Under the pieces are notes generated by a model. The model ran no database searches, had not been told where the DNA came from, and saw only the letters and a list, made by a program, of their open reading frames with translations. This document shows, in pieces, positions 29,218 through 40,032 of a stretch of DNA of 64,000 nucleotides. The stretch spans positions 7,015,489 to 7,079,488 of the forward strand of contig CM119265.1 of NCBI GenBank assembly GCA_051294375.1, read 5' to 3'. The stretch's first letter is position 1. Each line of letters starts with the position of its first letter. The stretch comes from Paraspadella gotoi (lineage: Eukaryota; Chaetognatha). Both the position numbers and the translations under genes were made by a program.

Positions 29218-31057
29218 ATGCGAAGCGAGAGACGACGCCGCGGTATCGAGATAGACATGGAAACGGAAGAGGAACCTGTGGAAAACCCCTCGGCGCCGCT
29301 CCTTCAGTCCGACGAGGATGAGGCCAAGGAGTACGAGTCAATTCTAGACTCGATCGGATTTGGCCGATTCCAAATCCTATTGCTCTTCGTCTGCGGTTGG
29401 GCCAACGCCTCCGACGCCGTCGAGATCCTTTGCGTTTCCTTCATTCTGCCTTCGGCCCAATGCGATCTCACTCTCTCTTCCACGGACAAGGGAATTCTCA
29501 CGGCTGTCATTTTCCTCGGCATGATGTTCGGCGGTTATGTTTGGGGAAGTGTGGGAGATTCCATCGGTCGAAAGAAGACTCTTATCACGAGCCTTTTGGT
29601 CAACGCCTTGGGTAATTACTTATTACTTATAATATTGTCTTCCCGAGTTTGGTATTTTCCTCTACTTGTTTTAACACTGGAAAGGCGGCGCCATCTCCGC
29701 GTTTTCTGGCTCGTTTTTACTCTTCACAATCGCTCGTTTTTTGAGCGGGCTTGGCGTGGGAGGAAGCGTTCCTGTCGTGTGGTCCTATTTTGCGGAATTC
29801 CAAGTGGCCAGGAACCGAGGGGCCATGTTGTCTTTGTTGGCTAGTTCCTGGATGGTCGGAAACATACTTACAGGTGTCTAATGTGGTAATGTAATATTTA
29901 CTTTAAAAGTATGCAAGATGTTTTCCGTTTCAGCTTGTTTGGCTTGGCTCATAATACCTCTTCACATTAATCTGGCCTTGGGCTCCTTGGGTTTCGACAG
30001 TTGGCGTCTCTTCGTTCTCGTTTGCATTTTTCCCGCCGTCACGTCTGCTCTCTTCCTCCTCCTTTTTCCTGAGAGTCCCAAGTTTTTGCTGAGCAAGAGA
30101 CGGGGTTCGAAGGCCAAGGCCGTGCTTATCAAAATTTACGCCATGAATCACGGGAATTCCGCGCCGTGTCCCTTCGCCGCCTCACCACTATTTGCCGAGG
30201 GTGAGACAAACCGAGAACTCCCCTTTCCAATATTACATTCCAATTCCATCTTAGTCGACAGAAAGGAAACCTCAGCCGGCCGGAAGGGTGTGAAACAAAC
30301 GTTGATCGATGGACTAGAAAAAACAAGAAAATTGTTTCGAAAGCCTCACCGTTTGAATAACTACCTGATGCTCGTCATTTTCTTCACCATATCCTTTGGT
30401 TACTATGGCATGTGGCTCTGGATGCCCGAGTTGTTCTCCATGGCGTCCGCACAGGGACGCGCCCCTTGCTCCATATATAAGGGCAACGCGTCGGCCACGG
30501 TCTCTCCTCCCCAGAACGATACGAGTCCCTGCACTCCGCCGACGGAGACCTTTGTTGACAGTCTCGTGTCCACCGTGGCGACTCTTCCGGGCAATTTGGT
30601 CACTATTTTTTGCGTGGACCGCGTCGGGAGAAGGCCGCTTCTCATTGCCAGTATGGTTTTGTCAGGTATCTCCTTGCTGTTTGAGATGACCCCCTTTTTT
30701 TTTTTACTACTTTTTTTTCTCTTTCGGGTCTTAGGCATCTCGGTGTTTTTCATGTGGTTGGTGCAGACCAACGCGGAATTGCTGGTTCTTTCCTGTTGCT
30801 TTGGCGGGTTTTCCATCGTGGGCTGGAACGTCCTTGACTGCCTTTCCTGCGAATTATTCCCTACGGAGCTCAGATCGACGGCGATCGGGCTGCAGTTGGG
30901 TCTGGGCCGCGTCGCCGCAATTCTTGGAAATCTGGTCTTCGGCGCGCTTATAACCGTCGACTGTTCTGTGCCCATCCTCTTGGTCGCCGCCTTTATGACA
31001 ATTGGAGGACTCACCGCGCTCAAACTTCCGAAAACTTCCGGAAAAGTTTTGACCTAG
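29218..31057 (+). CDS. SV2/SVOP-type major facilitator transporter
   Basis: Twelve-helix MFS transporter of the SV2/SVOP branch, which in animals includes synaptic-vesicle proteins; the substrate is unknown. Exons 29218-29611, 29685-29873, 29934-30665 and 30735-31057 give 545 residues. Motifs: GFGRFQILLLFVCGW with DAVE in helix 1; the MFS motif GSVGDSIGRKKTL after helix 2; FLSGLGVGGSVPVVWSYFAEF; FPESPKFLLSKRRG; SFGYYGMWLWMPELF; STVATLPGNLVTIFCVDRVG; CELFPTELRSTAIGL; and the C-terminus LKLPKTSGKVL, very like the end of SV2. The large loop between helices 7 and 8 is only about 50 residues and lacks the pentapeptide-rich lumenal domain of vertebrate SV2. Intron 30666-30734 is 69 nt, has no stop and keeps frame, so retention would add 23 residues. 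The first ATG at 29218 was chosen; 29197 is TTG. Confidence 0.9.
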
Positions 31058-31451
31058 AAAAAAAATCCGCGCCTGTTTGATATTTCAGAAAAAAATCACA
31101 TTAGTGATCGCTCTTCATTTTTTTTATTTTTTTTATCCTATTGCTAAATGTATCTTGATTTTTATCGAGCCAGGACAGGCTTTTTTATGTAATGTTTTGA
31201 ATGTAATAAATTGAAAGCAATTAAAGTAAAAATTAGTATAATATTCTGTGGAGATTGTTTTTAGAGAAATTAAATTAATATTTATTTGTTAGACATTTTT
31301 AAACACTTAATTGGTATGAATAATGTTACGATAATTTTTTTTATTTTTTTATTACAAATCTCTCCGATTTTATTTCTAATGCCAATGGGGATCGCATGAT
31401 GGTGGTGGCTGGTTGTCATTTTGTTTCTATCGTACTTTTTCTAAGTAAAAG
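31058..31451. other. Intergenic spacer
   Basis: AATAAA at 31205-31210 is the likely poly(A) signal of the SV2-like gene. The rest is AT-rich, without a recognised feature. Confidence 0.6.
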
Positions 31452-32452
31452 ATGTCTGCTCCACCGCGAACTCGAGAAGAAAGTTTCGGTAATTTTAAAA
31501 ATATTTTGTGGAATATCTCCAGTAACTTTACGGTCCTTACAGTGGGATGTTTGTCTAAACTATGGTTGGAAGGCTTGAACACCACCTTCGTCTACAATGA
31601 AGAAAACTGGCTTTCTGCCATAGAAAGCCGAGAATCGGGACGATCACTGCTCACCGTGTGCAATCATACCAGCACCGCAGGTTATTCTCTTGTTTGTAAA
31701 CACGTGGTCCCTTTCGGTCTCATGAGTCTCGATCCCAATGTTCCTCTTCGTCCGATCAGATGATCCGCTTTTGTTTGGCCTTCTCCCTCTTCGCGTCTTG
31801 ATTCGTCCCAGCCTCGTGCGTTGGGGTCTCGGCGCAGCCGACGTTTGCTTCACTAAAACCTTTCACGGGACTTTCTTCGCTCTGGGCAAAGTTATTCCGG
31901 TCATCCGCGGGGCCGGAGTTTATCAGCGGGGCATGGACGCCATGCTGGAGCGGATGAACTTGGGGGATTGGGTCCACGTGTTTCCCGAAGGGAAGGTCAA
32001 CTTGCAACAGGAGTGGATGCGGATCAAGTGGGGCGTTGGAAGACTGGTTGCCGAGTCTGAGCTTCCTCCGTTAGTGCTGCCTTTTTGGCACGAGGGGCTG
32101 CACGAGGTGTTGCCTATGGAGAAGCCGTACAGACCCAGAGTAGGACGGAGGGTCACCGTGGTCTTCGGGGATGTCATCGATACAAGGTAATTTTTGGATT
32201 TTCATTTTTTCGTGATATGACAAATTTTTTTTAAAATCGAAATTCTATGCGGTTAATTTTAGGGTGTTGTTGGAACAGTTGAGATCCCAACATACCAGTC
32301 CCGAGAGCTTGAGAAAAGCTTTGACTGACTATATACAGTCCGAATTAAAAAAAATACGGGAAAAAGCGAGAGCAATGCATTACGTCGCAGATCGTCCCGT
32401 CGCGTCGGCCAAATTAAAAAACAATTTGTATTGCAATTCCGATGTTCTTTAA
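31452..32452 (+). CDS. TAFAZZIN: Tafazzin copy 1 (cardiolipin transacylase)
   Basis: Tafazzin remodels cardiolipin acyl chains in mitochondrial membranes. Exons 31452-31680, 31760-32186 and 32263-32452 give 281 residues (human about 262-292). The acyltransferase motif HxxxxD is CNHTSTADD, split by intron 1. FPEGKVN is the second acyltransferase block, in GDWVHVFPEGKVN. WGVGRLVAES and LPFWHEGLHEVLP are diagnostic for tafazzin, and the C-terminal LRKALTDYIQ matches the human tail. The N-terminus (MSAPPRTREES) differs from the MPLxxxWPFP start kept by copy 2. The gene lies 125 bp upstream of copy 2 in the same orientation and shares its intron positions; the middle exon is 427 nt in both. Confidence 0.95.
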
Positions 32453-32576
32453 TGTATTCCTTTATGCATTATTTTGTCTTGCATCAAGACGATACTTATT
32501 AATCACTTGTTTTTTCCTACGATTTACACTATGCCTACTATTTTAATTCTTTTAGTCAGGTTATGCACAAATAGAC

Positions 32577-33747
32577 ATGCCGTTAGACATTCCCTGGCCA
32601 TTTCCCGATCAGTTGTACGGAAATTCGCTCAAAAGTTATTTCTGGAGATGCGGAAGCAACTTGACTCTCTTCGCCGTCGGGTGCCTTTCCAAGTTGTGGA
32701 TTCAAGGCCTCAACTCGACGAACATTCACAATTACGACTCTTGGGTCGAAGTCGTAGAAAATCGACCCAACGGTCGCCCACTGCTGACAGTCTGCAATCA
32801 CACGTGCAACGTCGGTTCGTAATTGTCGGGGTTAAAATTTTCCGATGTTTCTCGTTCAAATACGGCTCTTGCGGCGTTTTCAGACGACCCTCTCCTCTTC
32901 GGCCTCCTTCCCATCCGCCTGGCTTTTCATCCCCGTCTTCTCCGTTGGGGTTTGGGCGCTTCTAATATTTGCTTTACCCGCTCGTCTCACGGCGCCTTCT
33001 GCTCTTTCGGCAAGGTCATCCCCGTCCACCGTGGCGATGGCGTCTACCAGCGCGGCGTCGATATGATGCTGGAGCGACTGGAAGAAGGAGATTGGGGCCA
33101 CGTTTTCCCCGAGGGTAAAGTCAATCTAACTCAGGAATGGATACGCCTTAAATGGGGCGTCGGGCGACTAGTAGCCGAATGCAAGTTTCCGCCGTTGGTT
33201 CTGCCTTTTTGGCACGAAGGATTGTCGGACGTGATGCCGAACAAGAAGCCCTACATTCCTCGGGTCGGCCAAAAAATCACCGTAGTTTTCGGCGACGTCA
33301 TTGACACTCGGTGAATGTGACGTACTTTTGTTTTCGAGTTTGCGACTTTTTTTCGTAGAACCCAATCCTCTCCGATCCAGGGAATTGCTGGAAAAGCTGA
33401 CGTCGACCCACCAAACTGCGGAGAGTTTGCGGAAAGCCGTCACCGACTTTTTGCAAGACGAACTTGCGGTGCTGAGAGACAAAACTAGAGCCTTACATTT
33501 CGGGGAAAGCTACGAATCCTCTGCCCAAAACATCAATAAATCGAATTCGAAGGAAAGTCTAAAGATTATGGAGCAACTTACTGTTACAGCCGGGAATTTT
33601 AATGAATCGAACTATGAAGAGAGACGAAGATTAAGTGAAGAAAATACCGCCCACAATTTTAATGAATCAAACTCCGAAAATAATGGAAAAAAGAATGAAA
33701 ATATTGACTCGGAGAATCGTGAAAAATGCAATAAAAAAAACCAATAG
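32577..33747 (+). CDS. TAFAZZIN: Tafazzin copy 2 with extended C-terminus
   Basis: Exons 32577-32814, 32884-33310 and 33381-33747 give 343 residues. It starts MPLDIPWPFP, matching the ancestral tafazzin N-terminus, then SKLWIQGLNSTN, the HxxxxD motif CNHTCNVDD, VYQRGVDMML, HVFPEGKVN, WGVGRLVAEC and LPFWHEGLSDVMP. After LRKAVTDFLQDEL come about 70 extra residues that are Asn/Glu/Lys-rich and contain NFNESN twice; this tail is low-complexity and AT-rich. The short spacer from copy 1 contains TTTTAATTCTTTTAG ending 21 nt before the ATG. Because it retains the conserved N-terminus, copy 2 may be the parental gene, with copy 1 diverged. Confidence 0.94.
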
Positions 33748-34241
33748 GCAAGAATCACTTGGGGAATTGAAGGAAAGGCAGTTACACGATGGAGAGAGGG
33801 TTAAAGGTAATTTATTATACTGAATCGACCTAATTTTATTCCTATAAATCGCATGTTAGCCAGGTACTCTGGGAGTGAATAAACAAAACTGTGAGTTAGT
33901 CTTGATAGATAGCTTGCAGGGACCTGCTGTGTCATTATCTTGTAAGAGTGATGGAGGCCATAAACCACCAAAGCCTGTCCAAAGTCAGGGGCATGATAGC
34001 TTATTCAGTAAATGAATGGATAATTTTTATATTGATTGTACCAATTTCATATGCATAATTGCATATTAATAATGAAATTGTTGATGCACACGTTAAGTAT
34101 TTTTTACTCACGATATGTTATTTTTTCTTTGTGATCTCTGCTATTATATATTTTTTTTAGATTTTAGCAATTTTAACGCTACCTCCCGACTATGATTTTT
34201 GTGACGATTCGTTAAATCTTTGTCAGCGAAACTCTTTATAA
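33748..34241. other. Intergenic spacer tafazzin-RAB21
   Basis: AATAAA at 33878-33883 may end tafazzin copy 2. TATATTTTTTTTAG, with AG at 34159-34160, looks like a strong splice acceptor 81 nt before the RAB21 ATG. No gene was seen. Confidence 0.55.
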
Positions 34242-35033
34242 ATGGCTGCCTTTTACGACGGCAACACCGGTGGAGGCGGCGCTTCTTCCGCAGGACCCGC
34301 CGCCAAGTTTCAATACAAGGTGGTCCTCTTGGGGGAAGGCTGCGTCGGTAAAACTTCTCTCGTCGTTCGTTACGTCCAAAACTCCTTCAACGACACGCAC
34401 TTGACCACCCTTCAGGCCTCTTTTCTTAATAAGAAACTGAACATTGCGGGCAAGCGTGTCGAGCTCGCCATCTGGGACACTGCTGGGCAGGAGCGGTTTC
34501 ACGCCCTCGGCCCCATTTACTACCGAGATTCCAATGGAGCCGTTCTAGTCTACGACATCACTGACGAGGATTCCTTTCAAAAAGTCAAGAATTGGGTAAA
34601 AGAGTTGCGGAAAATGCTAGGGCCGGACATCGCGCTCGCCATCGTCGGCAATAAGACGGACCTGGAGAAGGATCGCAATGTTGCCGTCGCCGAAGCCGAA
34701 GAATATTCTAAGGCAGTCGGCGCCGTCCACTACCACACCTCCGCCAAACTCAACAAAGGCATCGAGGAGATGTTCCTTGACCTGAGCAAGAGGATGCTGG
34801 AACAAACACAGCGGACGCAAGCCGGGGGAATTACTGTAGGCAACACACCCGCGGGTGAGGGGAATGAAACATTGCTCAAATTACAAACCGTTGAAATTGT
34901 TGGCTGGTTGGCCGTCGATCAAAACGATGATGACATTTTTTCTACATCAGGTTTCAGCGGACGTCAGTCTCGACGAAACATAATCATCGACGACGATGCC
35001 GTCGGTGGAGAACACAAAAAGTCCTGCTGTTGA
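34242..35033 (+). CDS. RAB21: Rab21 small GTPase
   Basis: Rab21 regulates early endosome traffic and integrin recycling. Exon 1 is 34242-34854; a probable intron, 34855-34950, is followed by the last exon 34951-35033. Motifs: GEGCVGKTS (P-loop), TTLQASF (switch I), WDTAGQERFHALGPIYYRDS (switch II), NKTDL (G4) and TSAKLNKGIEE (G5). The block from GPIYYRDSNGA to KELRKML is nearly identical to human RAB21. The C-terminus SCC fits double geranylgeranylation. Glu replaces the switch-like residue in GEGC, as is typical of RAB21. The intron has GTGAGG and TTTCTACATCAG borders but is 96 nt, stop-free and frame-preserving; retention would insert 32 residues before the tail, giving 263 instead of 231 residues. 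Confidence 0.97.
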   Translation: MAAFYDGNTGGGGASSAGPAAKFQYKVVLLGEGCVGKTSLVVRYVQNSFNDTHLTTLQASFLNKKLNIAGKRVELAIWDTAGQERFHALGPIYYRDSNGAVLVYDITDEDSFQKVKNWVKELRKMLGPDIALAIVGNKTDLEKDRNVAVAEAEEYSKAVGAVHYHTSAKLNKGIEEMFLDLSKRMLEQTQRTQAGGITVGNTPAGEGNETLLKLQTVEIVGWLAVDQNDDDIFSTSGFSGRQSRRNIIIDDDAVGGEHKKSCC

Positions 35034-35672
35034 ATGTTGACAGTTTATCTCCTATTTCTCGCCTCCCCCCTCCCCTCACCCCCCTTGTCGTTATCCCGCC
35101 ACACTCTACTTTCAACCGATATGCAGATTTCCAGGGTCAGTTTCTATTCCAGTCACGTTTGTTCACTTGATCGTTTTGAACGAAATCTCCCCCGGTTCGA
35201 TTGTTGCCCGTAATTTCGCCTTAGAAATGCATTTGATTACGCGCTCTTTCTCGTTCTTTTCGCTTGTGAACGTAGAATTCTGTATCGGTCTTTTTTCCAT
35301 CCTCAAGTAAATGTGATACTTGTTTAAAGCAACAAACAATCCGCTTCTTGTACTATTGTAATATTTCTATTTATTGATTTATTTTAAATCTTGCTAGGGT
35401 TTTATTAGAATGGAATAAAGAAGTTTTTTTCACGCTATATTGCACGATTGAGCTTTTTTAATTGGGACGATGGTTGTAATTACTTTTTCTCTTTTTTTTA
35501 ATTTAATTTTCATACAATCGCTAACTAAGGATTTGTCATATCCTATTAGATAATTGCGTATCGAGCTGCATAATCTAAATGGTACAAATGTTGTTACTTT
35601 TTCGCAATTCAAACCGAAAAAATTAATTGTGATTCCAGATTTTTAAACTAGATTTTTAACTCTAGAAAAAAA
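35034..35672. other. Intergenic spacer RAB21-RPL7A
   Basis: C/T-rich 3' UTR-like sequence, with AATAAA at 35414-35419. TAACTCTAG at 35657-35665, 7 nt before the RPL7A ATG, is acceptor-like. Nothing else was recognised. Confidence 0.6.
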
Positions 35673-36805
35673 ATGCCACCAAAGGCACAGGCGAAAGGAA
35701 AGGGCAAGGGCAAAGCAAAGGGCGGGAAGAAGGTGGCGCCGCCTCCTATGCCTGTTGTCAAGAAAGTCGAGAAGAAGCCCGTCAATCCTCTTTTCGAGAA
35801 GCGCCCAAAGAATTTCGGCATCGGGCAAGACATCCAGCCCAAGCGCGATCTTACCCGCTTCGTCAGGTGGCCGAAATATGTGCGCCTTCAGCGCCAGAAA
35901 GCCGTGCTGCAGCAGAGGCTGAAGGTCCCGCCGCCCATCAATCAGTTTTCGATGACGCTCGACCGACCCACTGCTGTTCAGGTGCCGAGTGTGGTTGAAC
36001 GGGGTTATGGCTTAAGTTTTAAACATTTCTCCTTCAATGTTGATGATAATTTTTTATCGTGGACTCTGTGATTAAATTACTAAATTACGTTTAATATATC
36101 TTTCGCTCCCCGTAATTTCACAGGTTTTCAAGTTGCTCGACAAATATCGCCCTGAGAGCAAAGCCGCAAAGAAGCAGAGGTTGTTGGCCAAGGCAGAGAA
36201 GAAGGTAGATGGAAAGGACGAGGCCCCTGGAAAGAGGGCTCCGGTCGTCCGCCAGGGGCTCAACACCGTCACGACTCTCGTGGAGAAGAAGAAGGCGCAA
36301 CTGGTGGTGATCGCCCACGACGTCGACCCCATCGAGCTGGTCATGCATCTGCCGGCGCTCTGCCGCAAGATGAACGTCCCTTATTGCATCGTCAAGGGAA
36401 AGGCCCGGCTCGGGCGAGTCGTACGCAGAAAGACCTGCGCCGCCATGGCCATCACCAACATCAATCCGTGAGTAGAATGAGCGGAGTCGTGTCATAATTT
36501 TAATTTTGAGCAATACATTTTTACGTCCCGAGTTTAATAATTAATGGAGTCTGTCTTTTGCCTTCAGTGAGGACAAGAGCGCTTTGTCCAAAGTTGTGGA
36601 AGCAGTCAGGAATAACTTCAACGACCGATTCGATGAGGTTTGTCGAAAAAATAAAAAAAATTGTCTTGGAAAAGAAAATCAAACGAATTATTTCTTCCAG
36701 ATTCGTCGACACTGGGGCGGTGGCGCCATTGGGAACAAATCGCAAGCCCGAATCACCAAGTTGGAGAAAGCAAGAGCCAAAGAATTGGCTCAGAAGATGG
36801 GTTAA
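35673..36805 (+). CDS. RPL7A: Large-subunit ribosomal protein eL8
   Basis: eL8 (RPL7A) is a 60S protein of the L7Ae family. Exons 35673-35981, 36124-36467, 36568-36637 and 36701-36805 give 275 residues (human 266). The Lys-rich N-terminus is followed by [44 protein letters not shown], the L7Ae core [20 protein letters not shown] and [15 protein letters not shown], and the C-terminal [15 protein letters not shown]. In other animals introns of this gene host box C/D snoRNAs. Intron 1 holds TTGATGATAA, but I saw no matching D box, so none is called. The next gene starts 175 bp downstream on the same strand. Confidence 0.98.
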
Positions 36806-36962
36806 TGAAAATTTTCGAGAACCTTGGGTCATTTCTTTTCTAGTTCATTTAGGCCATTTTAAAAATGGAATAACTTTATCGGTGTTTCAAAGTTTTAGTT
36901 GAAATCGCTTCCAAGTTTTACGTTAAAACATTTCTTTCAGCTGATCTAAATTTGACAAAATC

Positions 36963-36968
36963 AATAAA
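36963..36968 (+). promoter_or_regulatory. Poly(A) signal AATAAA between RPL7A and CDIPT
   Basis: The hexamer lies 157 nt after the RPL7A stop and ends 12 nt before the CDIPT ATG, downstream of the acceptor-like TTTCTTTCAG (36931-36940). If it is used for RPL7A, the two transcripts overlap or are separated by coupled trans-splicing. Confidence 0.45.
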
Positions 36969-36980
36969 AGACAATACAAC

Positions 36981-37782
36981 ATGTCCGAAAACATTTTTCT
37001 CTTTTTACCAAACATTATTGGTTACGCAAGAATCATTCTTGCGATCGCATCCTTTTACTACATGCCCTTCGATTACGTAAAGGCGACAATATGTTACGTT
37101 GTTAGGTAAATTTACCCGTAATTGCTATTTGGACTTTACCAAATAACTCGAGATCTTTCAAAATGTTTTTAGTGGCTTTTTGGACTCTTTCGACGGATAC
37201 GCGGCTCGTGCCCTCAATCAATCAACCAAATTTGGCGCCATGCTCGATCAGTTAACTGACCGGGCGGCGTTGATGTGTCTCTTGATGGTCCTTGGACAAA
37301 TTTATCCCAAATACACGCTCCTGTTTCAAGTGCGTAATTGAGATGCGATTTCCAAAAGAGTTTTTTTCATGCCAATCTTGCAAATTATCTCCCGAAACGA
37401 AATCCAGCTCTCTTGTTGCCTGGACATAGTCGCCCATTGGATTCACATTTGGGCGTCAATGATGAAGGGAGCGGACAGCCACAAATCGGTGGACCTTTCG
37501 ACGAACCCCATCCTTCGCATCTATTACACCTCTCGCATTGTCCTTTTCTTCATGTGCGCGGGAAACGAGCTATTTTACAGCATGCTTTATCTGGCTCACT
37601 TTACGTCTGGCCCCACGGTTATGCTGGGAATTGGCCTGTGGAAATTTCTAGCGCTCCTATCCGCTCCCGTCGCCATAGTCAAGTCCATTATTTCGATCGT
37701 TCACTTGTACGCCGCCTGCGTCAACGTCGCGGCCATCGACGTGGCCGAGCGAGCAGCGCAACGGGCAAAGGATGCAAAATGA
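36981..37782 (+). CDS. CDIPT: Phosphatidylinositol synthase
   Basis: CDIPT makes phosphatidylinositol from CDP-diacylglycerol and inositol in the ER. Exons 36981-37105, 37173-37329 and 37408-37782 give 218 residues (human 213). The start SENIFLFLPNIIGYARI matches human. The CDP-alcohol phosphotransferase signature D-x2-DG-x2-AR-x8-G-x3-D-x3-D is present as DSFDGYAARALNQ plus FGAMLDQLTD. Later blocks are AHWIHIW, NPILRIYYTSR, AGNELFYSMLYL and PVAIVKSIISIVHL. All are hydrophobic, membrane-embedded stretches. Confidence 0.97.
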
Positions 37783-38241
37783 CAAAAGAGGAATTACCAC
37801 TTTCACCGGATATCTCAAGACTTATCGTTGAAGTCGCACATTCCCGGTCCTCGTCTTCGTGCGAACCCGCGTAGTCATTTGTCACTTGCGTTACCTTATC
37901 ATTTTCCCCCCGCATGGTGATTGTTGTTTTAAATTGTGGTTATTCCATTCATAGAATCAGCATCCTCTTTATTATTGTTTTCCTTTCCTGTAACTTCTAT
38001 TTTTATTATATTTGCTCCACATTTCTCTGACATTTTTCATTAAGTAACATTGTTGAGCGAATGTCGTTACGAAATCCCGAAATTGTCTCTTTCGTTCCTG
38101 ATTTCGACAACAAAAACTAGTTGTCTATTGCGTTTTGTCAAAAAGATTCATATCTTTTCGTCGCCTTACTTATGTTTGCTAACGACAAACTTGTTTACTT
38201 GAAATTATTTATTGTTTTTAGTTTTGTCCTCTCCCCAAGCA
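37783..38241. other. Intergenic spacer CDIPT-NOC4L
   Basis: AT-rich. ATTGTTTTTAG, with AG at 38220-38221, is acceptor-like and lies 20 nt before the NOC4L ATG. No gene was seen. Confidence 0.5.
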
Positions 38242-40032
38242 ATGAAGTTATTAGAGAAGAAAAGAAAGCCGGCTTTTAAAGTCAAAGCAGCCGAGATTAA
38301 GGAGAAAGCGAAAAAATTTGTCGAGGACAAGAAAAACGCTAACAACTTTGTCGACGTTTTAACTTTCGCTAGCGAGGCCTCTTTGACTGAGGACCCCGCC
38401 CTCCTGCAGGCTTGCATCTCGGCCCTGCTAAAGATCCTGACTTCTTGTGCGGATCAGGGTCTGCTCTTGAAGCCCGAAGACAATGGGAAGGCAGTGGACG
38501 ACTCAGTGAGTCCCGAGGTCAAGTTTAAAGCTTGGCTACGCGAACGACGCGACGATGCGACAAAGTTGTTGCTTTCTTATGTGGAAAACGCCGAGCACGC
38601 ATCGACGCGTGAGGCAGCGCTCGTCGCTTACGTCAAGATCATGGTCGCCGAGAATCGACGGCCCGAGAAACGCCGACAGTCGCCCAAGGCCAGACATCTC
38701 ATTTGCGAAAAGACGTTTAACGCGCTCGTCCGGACGATGCTGTCTTCAACCAGGGACGCTTCGCCGGTTGTGCAGCGCTTCCAAGAATTCGTCGAAAAGA
38801 AAGATGTCGTCCATTGTCTCCTGATGACTCTGACCAACGAGATCAAGAAAACCAACGACGCCAATCGCAAGGATGTCTATTGGGGCAATTTTTTCTCGCT
38901 TCTCTCTTCTATCAAATTGCGCGGCGTGGAGGACGACGAAAAAGCGGATGAAAATTCGGAAGAGAGTTGGTTAATTCCGATTTCGGCTGATGTCACTGAG
39001 AAGACGGAAACTCATGTTCCCACCATGGGATCTTTTCCCGAAGATAGTAAACTCTTTACCACAGTCTGGACGGAGTTCCTTCAGTCGCCTCTCCCTTCGG
39101 CCATCTTTAAAAAGTCCCTCGTCATCCTCGCCGACGAAGTCATGCCTCACATGACGTCGCCCTTGGCACTGACCGATCTCCTCGTCAAAGCCTACGATGC
39201 CGGCGGGGTTGTGAGCGTCCTTGCGCTCAACGGCATCTTCATACTGATCCACCGTTACAACCTCGAATATCCAAACTTTTACCGAAAGTTGTACTCGCTT
39301 CTCCGTGACGCCCACATATTCCAAGCAAAATATCGGGCGAGGTTCTTCTTCCTCGTCGACCTTTTCCTCACCTCCACCCACATTCCTGCATACCTCGTCT
39401 GCGCCTTTGTCAAGCGATTGGCGCGGTTGGCGCTGACGGCCCCGCCTGCGGGAATTATTATCGTTCTCAATCTCATACGCAATCTCTTCATCAAGCATCC
39501 AAATTCTCAACTTCTCGTTAATTGGTAAATTCACTTTTCGTGGCTTCTTGAGTTATTTTTAGGTTTAACTTGTCATATTTTTCTACGTAATTTCTTAAAT
39601 TATATTTACAGTCCCGATGGAGCGTCCACGAATTTGGAAGACGATCCTTTCTTGGATGAGGAGCCCGATCCCGCCCTTTGTCAAGCCATGGAAAGTTCTT
39701 TGTGGGAGGTGGAATCGTTGTCTAACCATTACTATGCGCCCGTTGCCAAGTTGGCTAAATCCCTCGTGTGTCAACCTATCACAGGATTGGAACGAGTGAG
39801 TAGTTTTTTTTTAATTTTTGATTTTTTTTTTGTATTATTAATTTTTTCGGCTCCTCAGGAACTCAGCGAATTTTTGGAGCAAACGGAGGACGATTTCTTC
39901 TTGAAAGAAAGCAACGGAAAATTTCACCACGTTCCTGTCAATCACGTGCCTCCTAAAAGTCTCTTCCAATCAGAAGACGCGTCTTTTTCTTTGTGGAAAA
40001 GGGATAGGGTGGAAAACCAAATGGAGATGTGA
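38242..40032 (+). CDS. NOC4L: Nucleolar complex protein 4 homologue
   Basis: NOC4 pairs with NOP14 in the 90S/small-subunit processome for 18S rRNA maturation and 40S export. Exons 38242-39524, 39612-39795 and 39859-40032 give 546 residues (human 516). The C-terminal CBF/Noc domain is diagnostic: NGIFILIHRYNLEYPNFYRK, KYRARFFFLVDLFLTSTHIP, AYLVCAFVKRLARLALTAPP and ILNLIRNLFIKHP-like IVLNLIRNLFIKHP. CQAMESSLWEVESLSNHYY, with an acidic stretch before it, matches the human DPxxxxRALESSLWEL region. The N-terminal half is helical and diverged. ATG 38242 is the first in frame after the acceptor-like site. Confidence 0.95.

Noticed and set aside
30403-31023. Minus-strand frame of 206 codons opposite the SV2-like gene
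   Set aside because: Overlaps strongly recognised plus-strand transmembrane exons and shows no family features.
35982-36123. Possible box C/D snoRNA in RPL7A intron 1 (TTGATGATAA)
   Set aside because: No D box or terminal stem was found at a suitable distance, although snoRNAs in this gene are known from vertebrates.
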